Shown here one piece after another: positions 1-5,535 of a stretch of 9,310 nt of DNA; positions within the stretch are counted from its first letter, which is position 1, and each line of letters opens with the position of its first letter. The notes beneath the pieces were generated by a model, which saw only the letters and a list, made by a program, of their open reading frames with translations, did not search any database and was not told where the DNA came from. Made by a program: the position numbers and the translations under genes. The DNA lies in NCBI GenBank assembly GCA_007132145.1, contig SLPE01000200.1, forward strand, positions 1-9,310, written 5' to 3'. Source of the DNA: Candidatus Izemoplasma sp. (GTDB lineage: Bacteria > Bacillota_I > Bacilli_A > Izemoplasmatales > Izemoplasmataceae).

Positions 1-2727
1 CAAAACCAGGGGAGAGAAGGCAGCGAGGGCGTCATCGGAGCGCCACCAACTGAACATGCTGAATTACCGGTTACACAAGTATCTCACCGTGATGTGACGG
101 TATGGACAAATGCGTTGTCCGAAATGACGGGACTCGACCCCGTTTATCGAACGGCAAACGATGCGGTCATCAAAAACGCTAAAGACGAAAACGCCTCCGA
201 AGTCGATAACGCCATCCAGACCGCTCGCAACGGATATCGCCTGCCGACGAGCGATGAGTGGGAAATGGCGGCGCGCTGGAAGGACGATACGGAAAGCACG
301 CACGGTTCCATCCTCGTAGGCGAGCGATACTGGACACCGGGCAACTATGCGAGCGGTGCGACCGACAACTACTTGAACGCCGTAGCGACTCAAGCCGTCG
401 CTTGGTACAATGTCAATTCCGGAGGAGAAACACAACCCGTCGGACAGTTGTTGCCGAACCATTTGGGACTTTACGATATGAGTGGAAATGTCTGGGAATG
501 GACGTTTTCAACAATCGGCTCACCACAAAGACTCCGAGGTGGTAGCTACAATCATGTAGCCAGCAATACGCAAGTAGGAGATATTTACACAAATCCGAGC
601 GGGACTTTCAGTATCCTCGGGTTCCGCATTGTGAGAGACGTCGAAACCGTCCCGGTTACGACACACACCGTGACGTTCGTCGACCATGACGATACAGTGC
701 TTGAAACAAGAGAAGTCAATCACGGCTCTGATGCCGTTGCACCGGTAGCCCCCGACAACAAAGAAGGACACACGTTCCTCGAGTGGGATACCGACTTCAT
801 GAACGTGACCGAGCCACTGACGGTGAAAGCGGTCTACGCGATCAATACGTACCAACTCATCTACTACGAAGGCGACGGGACGACGATCATCCAGAGCACC
901 GGCTATCAGTTCGGTGCCGATTTGAGTGCGCATGTACCACCGGAAGCGCCGGAAAAAGAAGGGTACACCTTCGACGGATGGGAAACGCTGCCGGCGACGA
1001 TGCCCGCGTACAATCTCATCAAAGTGGCGAGCTATACATCTGAAACGCCGGACGTGTCCATTCCGATGGTTCAAGCCGGCGAAACGGGCGAAACCTACAC
1101 GATTCCGACCGGCATCGACGATTCGGGAACCGCAACGGTCGAAGGTGGTTATTGGATGGCGGCGACGCCGACGACCTATGCGTTATGGTATGAAGTCCGG
1201 ATTTGGGGAGAAGCCAACGGCTATCACTTCTTCAACTTAGGACGAGAAGGGTCGCATGGAAGTACCGGACAACCGCCGACGAGTGCGGGACAAGAACCGG
1301 TCACGAGAGTTTCATGGCGCGATGTCATCGTCTGGTTGAACGCCTACTCGGAAATGAAAGGGCTCAGCCCCGTCTATCGCGACGAGCATGACCAAGTCAT
1401 TCGCGATTCGCGAAATCAAAACGCCGCCGTCGTCGATGCGGCGATTCAAACCGACAACGACGGATACCGCTTACCGACGAGCGATGAGTGGGAAATGGCG
1501 GCGCGCTGGAAGAACGACACGGAAAGCACGCATGGTTCCATACTCGTAGGTGAGCGATACTGGACGCCGGGCAACTATGCGAGCGGCGCGATCGGTCCCG
1601 CGTTCAATCCCATCGATGAAGCGGCGACTCGTGCCGTGGCATGGTATGATGGAGACCCGGAAGGAAACGAGACGAAGGCGGTCGGGCTGTTGTTGCCGAA
1701 TCATTTGGGCATTTACGATATGAGTGGAAATGTATTTGAGTGGACCTATACGGGAAGCGATGCCGTTCTCATCCGCGGTGGCGGGTTGCTCAGGTTCGCG
1801 AGTAACATGCAAGTCGGTCATGTCTTCGAAGGTAGTTCGCCCGACGGCGTCATCGACTACCTCGGTTTCCGTTTCGTGAGGAATCCTCAAGCACAAGCGC
1901 TTATTCCCATGGTTCAAGTCGGCGCGTCGGATACCGACTATACGATGCCGACCGGCACCGACGATGTGGGAAGAGAAACCGTGACGGGCGGCTACTGGAT
2001 GGCGACGACGCCGACGACGTACGAACTATGGTATGAAACGAGAGTCTGGGCCGAAGCCAACGGGTACCATTTCCAAAACCCCGGGAAAGAAGGCATGTGG
2101 GGTGTTGTGGGCGGTGCGCCGACAGACGCGAAACTGGAGCCGGTCACAAACGTTTCCTGGCGTGATGTCATTGTCTGGTTGAACGCCCTCTCGGAGATGC
2201 AAGGGCTCATCCCCGTCTATCGTGATGCAAGCCACGAAGTCATCCGGGATGCAAGAGATGCGAACGGGTCGGTCGTCGATGCGGCGATCCAGGCCGACAC
2301 CAACGGCTATCGTCTGCCGAGTCATCTCGAATGGGAGATGGCGGCCCGATGGAAAGACGATACGGAAAGCACGGACGGCTCGATCTTCGTCGGTGGAAGA
2401 TATTGGACACCGGGCAACTATGCGAGTGGTGCGACCGCTGACTACACCGATGAAGAAGCAACCCGGGCGGTGGCATGGTACTATGGTGTGCCGGGTGGAG
2501 GCAGTACAGAACCCGTTGGGCAGTTGTTGCCGAACCATTTGGGACTTTACGATATGAGCGGGCATGTATGGGAACTGGTCTTTACAACGATTGGAACCGC
2601 CATCATCATAGCCGGCGGAAGCTACGAAAACCTTGCGGAACATACACAAATCGGTTTGAGCGTCCCTGGAGCCAACACCCGGACGAACGCCGATTCAATC
2701 GGCTTCCGCATCGTGAGGAATCCTTAG
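1..2727 (+). CDS. Multidomain FGE/SUMF1-fold protein with InlB-type repeats, 5'-truncated by window edge
   Basis: The frame is open from base 1 and matches the repeat unit seen later, so the gene begins upstream; the GTG at 94 lies inside a domain and is not the start. The visible 908 residues hold the end of one FGE-sulfatase (SUMF1)-like domain (1-645), two InlB B/Flg_new-like beta-repeats (664-1035), and two complete SUMF1-like domains (about 1054-1887 and 1900-2724). Each SUMF1 domain shows the family landmarks GYRLP..EWEMAARW, RYWTPGNYASGA, LPNHLG.YDMSG and a closing GFR.VR. The protein ends at that last motif with TAG. There is no cysteine in the visible part. The two FGE catalytic cysteines, expected after the GGS motif, are H/T, R/M and N/T in domains 1-3, so formylglycine-generating activity is unlikely. 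I infer an extracellular ligand- or surface-binding protein. The signal peptide, any anchor and the ligand cannot be seen. Confidence 0.85.
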   Translation, partial: QNQGREGSEGVIGAPPTEHAELPVTQVSHRDVTVWTNALSEMTGLDPVYRTANDAVIKNAKDENASEVDNAIQTARNGYRLPTSDEWEMAARWKDDTESTHGSILVGERYWTPGNYASGATDNYLNAVATQAVAWYNVNSGGETQPVGQLLPNHLGLYDMSGNVWEWTFSTIGSPQRLRGGSYNHVASNTQVGDIYTNPSGTFSILGFRIVRDVETVPVTTHTVTFVDHDDTVLETREVNHGSDAVAPVAPDNKEGHTFLEWDTDFMNVTEPLTVKAVYAINTYQLIYYEGDGTTIIQSTGYQFGADLSAHVPPEAPEKEGYTFDGWETLPATMPAYNLIKVASYTSETPDVSIPMVQAGETGETYTIPTGIDDSGTATVEGGYWMAATPTTYALWYEVRIWGEANGYHFFNLGREGSHGSTGQPPTSAGQEPVTRVSWRDVIVWLNAYSEMKGLSPVYRDEHDQVIRDSRNQNAAVVDAAIQTDNDGYRLPTSDEWEMAARWKNDTESTHGSILVGERYWTPGNYASGAIGPAFNPIDEAATRAVAWYDGDPEGNETKAVGLLLPNHLGIYDMSGNVFEWTYTGSDAVLIRGGGLLRFASNMQVGHVFEGSSPDGVIDYLGFRFVRNPQAQALIPMVQVGASDTDYTMPTGTDDVGRETVTGGYWMATTPTTYELWYETRVWAEANGYHFQNPGKEGMWGVVGGAPTDAKLEPVTNVSWRDVIVWLNALSEMQGLIPVYRDASHEVIRDARDANGSVVDAAIQADTNGYRLPSHLEWEMAARWKDDTESTDGSIFVGGRYWTPGNYASGATADYTDEEATRAVAWYYGVPGGGSTEPVGQLLPNHLGLYDMSGHVWELVFTTIGTAIIIAGGSYENLAEHTQIGLSVPGANTRTNADSIGFRIVRNP
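244..361 (+). repeat. Intragenic DNA repeat, copy A (domain 1)
   Basis: This 118-nt stretch matches 1474-1591 with about seven mismatches, and its first 39 nt are identical. It encodes the TSDEWEMAARW to YASGA part of the SUMF1 domain. The flanking parts of the two domains are much more diverged, so similarity is concentrated in this block. Confidence 0.85.
445..482 (+). repeat. 38-nt identical repeat, copy A (domain 1)
   Basis: These 38 nt are identical to 2521-2558. They encode QLLPNHLGLYDM plus the start of the next Ser codon, just before the variable C-terminal loop of the SUMF1 fold. Domain 2 (1687-1724) differs at several bases, so domains 1 and 3 share this block while domains 1 and 2 share the upstream block. 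That mosaic suggests gene conversion. Confidence 0.85.
664..1035 (+). other. Two InlB B-type (Flg_new-like) repeats inside the SUMF1-domain protein
   Basis: Two consecutive units of about 60 residues separate SUMF1 domain 1 from domain 2. The first begins HTVTFVDHDD and ends LTVKAVY. The second begins YQLIYYEGDG and carries EGYTFDGW before ending in KVASY. The pattern of an opening beta strand, then (E)G(H/Y)TF..W and a final (V)xAxY is the known signature of the Listeria-Bacteroides repeat found in bacterial surface proteins. These repeats usually act as spacers or stalk modules, which supports an extracellular location for the host protein. Confidence 0.75.
1474..1591 (+). repeat. Intragenic DNA repeat, copy B (domain 2)
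   Basis: This is the partner of 244-361 at an offset of 1230 nt, roughly 94% identical by eye. The equivalent stretch of domain 3 (about 2320-2441) is clearly more diverged at the DNA level although the protein remains similar. Confidence 0.85.
2521..2558 (+). repeat. 38-nt identical repeat, copy B (domain 3)
   Basis: This is an exact match to 445-482, at the equivalent point of the third SUMF1-like domain, directly upstream of its divergent loop. Confidence 0.85.
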
Positions 2728-2801
2728 GGACTCACGGACAGACCATCATCAACATCGAGTCGGGTGTCGCTTGTCTTCGTCTTCGAGTACGCGACAAGGG
2801 G

Positions 2802-2819
2802 TTGATGATGATGCATCAA
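2802..2819. promoter_or_regulatory. Dyad overlapping the -35 box, possible operator
   Basis: The sequence TTGATG-N6-CATCAA is a 6+6 perfect inverted repeat covering the -35 box and part of the spacer. A repressor bound here would block polymerase. The repeat is short and contains a simple TGA-type triplet run, so chance is possible. Confidence 0.3.
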
Positions 2820-2830
2820 TTTGATATAAT
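2802..2830 (+). promoter_or_regulatory. Sigma-70/A-type promoter for the c-di-GMP gene
   Basis: A -35 box TTGATG (2802-2807) and a perfect -10 box TATAAT (2825-2830) are separated by exactly 17 bp, and a TGa extended -10 precedes the -10. Transcription would start near 2837, giving a leader of about 57 nt before the ATG at 2894. The gene is therefore probably transcribed independently of the SUMF1-domain gene. Confidence 0.75.
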
Positions 2831-2864
2831 GTTCATAAATGTCATTTAGATGTATGAGCCATCG

Positions 2865-2885
2865 TCCTCGGTGGTTTCGAGGAGG
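2865..2885 (+). promoter_or_regulatory. Shine-Dalgarno site with potential masking hairpin
   Basis: A perfect AGGAGG (2880-2885) lies 8 nt before the ATG at 2894 and fixes that start. TCCTCG (2865-2870) can pair with CGAGGA (2878-2883) across a 7-nt loop, which would occlude most of the Shine-Dalgarno site. A competing stem, CCATC (2859-2863) with GGTGG (2870-2874, one U-G pair), shares base 2870 and would free the site. Confidence 0.5.
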
Positions 2886-2893
2886 CCAATAGC

Positions 2894-5314
2894 ATGAGCA
2901 AAGCCAACAAGGGAGAAAAAGTGACGCTTGCAAAAGATTCGCCACCGCTTGAGGGCGAACGCTTCTTCCAGCACATTTTCGAGGGCATCGATGACGGTAT
3001 GGTCGTCTTGGATGCGGAGATGAACGTCGTCCGCGTCAATCGACGAATGCAGGAAATGTTCGGCATCGACGATGTCGCTGCTTCGAGACCGTGCCATGAA
3101 GTGTTCATGCAAAAAGACAGTCCGTGTTCATGGTGCCCGATACAGGAAGTCGTCCACCACGGCCGGGTGAAGACGGCACACATCCCTTTCACCGATTCCT
3201 CGGGTTCGAAGAAGATGTTTCTCGCTTCCTTCTATCCGATGAAAAACGCCGAAGGGATCGTGACCCACATCATCGAATCGGTCCGCGACATCACGGACGA
3301 TCTAGCCCGGGAAACGCTGATTAAAACTCAAGCGCAAGCCCTCTATGCGGATAAGAGTCACCTTCAGGCGACATTGATGTCGATCGGGGATGCGGTCGTC
3401 ATGACGGACACCGAAGGAAGCATCACCGATATGAACACCGTTGCCGAGCGTTTGACGGGACACCGACGCGAAGACGTCCTCGGTAAAGCGTTCAAGACGG
3501 TTTTCAACACATACCGGGACAAACCCGGCGAAAAGAGTCGCGACCCGATTAAACGGGCGCTCGCTCAAGGTGAAACGATCTATCTCGACGAAGACACCAT
3601 CTTGATCGATAAAAACGGCAACGAGCATCACATTGAAGACAGTACCGCGCCGATCAGGACGACCGATGGCAAGATGATCGGTGCCATCATCGTTTTCCGC
3701 GACATCACCGAGAGGAAAACCGAAGAACGGCGCGCACAACGCGAATACGAGTTTCAAAAGCTGGTGACCGAGATATCCGGCCATTTCATGGCGCTCTCGC
3801 TTGGCGACATCGATGAAGGCATCGACCATTTCTTGGCCGAGACAGGACGGTTCTTCGCTGTCGATCGAAGTTACTTGTTCAGGTTCTCGACCGACGGGAA
3901 GACGATGACGAACACCCATGAATGGTGTGCCGAAGACATCGAACCGCAGATGGGTAGCCTCCAGGACTTTCCGACCGATGCGATGCCATGGTGGTATGCA
4001 CGCATCAAAAACGGTGAGCCGTTGCTCATCGAGGACGTCGCTTCGCTCCCTGACGAAGCGCAAGCGGAACGGCTCGAGTTTCAGCGACAATCGATCAAGA
4101 CCCTATTATGCCTCCCGATGATCAAGGATCAAAAACTCTTCGGGTTCTTCGGTTTCGACTCCATCCGTGACCATAAACGATGGCAAGAAGAAGCGACGGT
4201 CCTGTTGAAGGTCCTCGCCGACATTCTCGGCAATACGATCGCTCGGCACGAAGCGTTCAGGAAGATTGAAGAAATCAGCATGCATGACGATTTGACAGGT
4301 ATCAAGAACCGTCGCTATTTCAATGAACAACTCAGTTGGCGCGACAATGAAAGACACTATCCGCTCGGATTGTTGATGGTCGACCTCAACGGGTTGAAAA
4401 TCATCAACGACGCATACGGTCATCTCGTCGGCGACACGGTCTTGAAGCAGGTGGCGGAAACACTGGAAGGCGTCATTGGAGAACGCGGCATTGTCGCACG
4501 CATCGGCGGCGACGAGTTCGTCGCCTTGGTGAGCAGAACGAACGAAGACGAGTTGTCCGCTCTAAGGAAAAAAATGCAAGAACGGATCAAACAACGCAAA
4601 GTCCGCGGCATCCGTTTGTCCATCGCCATCGGCTATGGCTTGAAGGTGAGGACCGACGAGAGCATCGGCGATTTCCTTCGTGATGCTGAAAACCACATGT
4701 ACAAACGGAAACTGACCGAAGGCGGTAGCGCAAGGAGCAAGACGATTCAGGCGATTTTGAAGACATTGATGGAAAAGTCCGAAAGGGAAAACGCCCATGC
4801 CCGCGCGGTCTCGAAGTTGAGTCGGTTGATCGGAGAAGCGATGGCGATGAGCGACGACGATCTCGACGATCTGGAAATGGCCGCGAAGTTGCACGACATC
4901 GGGAAGATCGCCATTCCCGATGAAATCCTGAACAAGAGGACGCCCTTGAAAAAGTCGGAGTTCAACCTCATCAAGACCCATACCCATAGCGGGTATCAAA
5001 TTCTCCGCGCCGCCGATGAATACTCCGAGTTGGCACGAAACGCCCTGTATCACCATGAACGCTGGGACGGCACGGGATACCCCGAAGGACTCAAGGGCAA
5101 GCGGATTCCTCTCTTTTCACGTATCATCGCCGTCGCCGACGCTTTCGAGGCGATGACGAGCGATCGCGTCTATCGGAAAGCGCTCAGCTTAGAAGACGCC
5201 ATCGAAGAACTCCGAACCCATGCTGCAAGCCAGTTCGATCCCGACATCGTCGAGTTGTTCATCGATAAGGTCATCGGACAGAAACGGGCTGAAGACCTCA
5301 TCCGTGGTACGTGA
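2894..5314 (+). CDS. PAS-PAS-GAF-GGDEF-HD-GYP cyclic di-GMP cyclase/phosphodiesterase
   Basis: This 806-residue soluble protein has no evident signal peptide or membrane segment. Its order is PAS1 (about 25-135), PAS2 (about 155-272), GAF (about 288-450), GGDEF (about 458-615) and HD-GYP (about 640-795). The cyclase site is intact: D497 in the DLNGLK motif, N505, D514 and GGDEF at 538-542. The phosphodiesterase site is also intact: H667/D668 of HDIGK, H696, H720/H721 and GYP at 728-730. It is therefore predicted both to make c-di-GMP from GTP and to hydrolyse it, with the sensor domains choosing between outputs. The RxxD inhibitory site expected nine residues before GGDEF reads GERG, so product inhibition there is unlikely. 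PAS1 carries C67, C78 and C81 (C-x10-C-x2-C). The start is set by AGGAGG 8 nt upstream. It has its own promoter, and no c-di-GMP target is visible nearby. Confidence 0.93.
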   Translation: MSKANKGEKVTLAKDSPPLEGERFFQHIFEGIDDGMVVLDAEMNVVRVNRRMQEMFGIDDVAASRPCHEVFMQKDSPCSWCPIQEVVHHGRVKTAHIPFTDSSGSKKMFLASFYPMKNAEGIVTHIIESVRDITDDLARETLIKTQAQALYADKSHLQATLMSIGDAVVMTDTEGSITDMNTVAERLTGHRREDVLGKAFKTVFNTYRDKPGEKSRDPIKRALAQGETIYLDEDTILIDKNGNEHHIEDSTAPIRTTDGKMIGAIIVFRDITERKTEERRAQREYEFQKLVTEISGHFMALSLGDIDEGIDHFLAETGRFFAVDRSYLFRFSTDGKTMTNTHEWCAEDIEPQMGSLQDFPTDAMPWWYARIKNGEPLLIEDVASLPDEAQAERLEFQRQSIKTLLCLPMIKDQKLFGFFGFDSIRDHKRWQEEATVLLKVLADILGNTIARHEAFRKIEEISMHDDLTGIKNRRYFNEQLSWRDNERHYPLGLLMVDLNGLKIINDAYGHLVGDTVLKQVAETLEGVIGERGIVARIGGDEFVALVSRTNEDELSALRKKMQERIKQRKVRGIRLSIAIGYGLKVRTDESIGDFLRDAENHMYKRKLTEGGSARSKTIQAILKTLMEKSERENAHARAVSKLSRLIGEAMAMSDDDLDDLEMAAKLHDIGKIAIPDEILNKRTPLKKSEFNLIKTHTHSGYQILRAADEYSELARNALYHHERWDGTGYPEGLKGKRIPLFSRIIAVADAFEAMTSDRVYRKALSLEDAIEELRTHAASQFDPDIVELFIDKVIGQKRAEDLIRGT

Positions 5315-5371
5315 GCGGACGCGAAAAACAGAGGCTCAAATCGTGATTGACCGACCACTGTTCATCATGAC

Positions 5372-5400
5372 TTGAAATCCTTCGACCGATTGTGTATAAT
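5372..5400 (+). promoter_or_regulatory. Sigma-70/A-type promoter of the sulfoquinovose operon
   Basis: TTGAAA (5372-5377) and a perfect TATAAT (5395-5400) are spaced by exactly 17 bp. The predicted start of transcription is near 5407. The in-frame GTG at 5392 overlaps the -10 box and so cannot be the translation start of the downstream gene. I see no clear terminator for the preceding gene between 5315 and 5371. Confidence 0.8.
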
Positions 5401-5406
5401 GAAACC

Positions 5407-5535
5407 AAGTTAATCGTTTTGAAGAGAGAAGAGAAAATGCGACACCTTTCCGGACGCGTTTTCTCTTTGTTTGTATTTATCATTGTCGCATCGAGGATAC
5501 GGAATCAACACGGACGCGCATGCCGCGTCGACAAC
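5407..5535 (+). promoter_or_regulatory. Structured 5' leader, candidate attenuator
   Basis: This 129-nt stretch lies between the predicted transcription start and the preferred ATG of the sulfoquinovosidase gene. It contains a terminator-like hairpin (5429-5467) and a pairing that excludes it: ATGCGACA at 5437-5444 with TGTCGCAT at 5484-5491, 8 bp, all Watson-Crick. It also holds a GC-rich hairpin GACGCG (5513-5518) with CGCGTC (5524-5529). The octamer CGGACGCG occurs at both 5451-5458 and 5511-5518, so 5524-5529 could alternatively pair with 5453-5458 and disrupt the terminator stem. It matches no riboswitch, T-box or antiterminator-protein target that I recognise. Confidence 0.45.
5429..5480 (+). 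terminator. Terminator-like hairpin in the operon leader
   Basis: The stem pairs 5429-5441 with 5455-5467, 13 contiguous base pairs including one U-G, around a 13-nt loop. The 3' arm runs into a T-rich tract (5466-5479) interrupted by two G and one A. The geometry resembles an intrinsic terminator, although only five of the pairs are G-C and the T tract is imperfect. Because it sits 22 nt after the predicted transcription start, it would terminate the operon's own transcript (attenuation). It could also stop readthrough from the upstream gene. Confidence 0.5.

Noticed and set aside
1..2727. Functional formylglycine-generating (sulfatase-maturing) enzyme linked to the sulfosugar operon
   Set aside because: The catalytic cysteines are absent in all visible domains, the gene is separated by an independent gene and promoter, and sulfoquinovose is a sulfonate, which does not need a sulfatase.
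2764..2800. Possible terminator after the SUMF1-domain gene (TGTCGC at 2765-2770 with GCGACA at 2791-2796)
   Set aside because: The stem is only 6 bp with a 20-nt loop and is not followed by a T run.
3302..4090. Long minus-strand open frame of about 262 codons opposite the c-di-GMP gene, and similar long antisense frames elsewhere (for example 520-1074 and 2026-2649)
   Set aside because: They lie antisense to genes with clear domain motifs and show no recognisable family. Codon bias in this moderately GC-rich DNA readily opens such shadow frames.
5341..5391. Operator candidates upstream of the SQ promoter (repeated GACCGA at 5349-5354 and 5384-5389; TCGTGA/TCATGA half-sites)
   Set aside because: The direct repeat is only 6-7 bp and the dyad has a mismatch with a long gap; neither exceeds chance by eye.
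5437..5493. Apparent N-terminal signal peptide (MRHLSGRVFSLFVFIIVAS) on the SQase
   Set aside because: Its hydrophobic codons are the T-rich tract after a hairpin. Homology to YihQ begins only near 5560, and the upstream stretch contains rare-looking codons and no good Shine-Dalgarno site. Kept as an alternative start rather than annotated.
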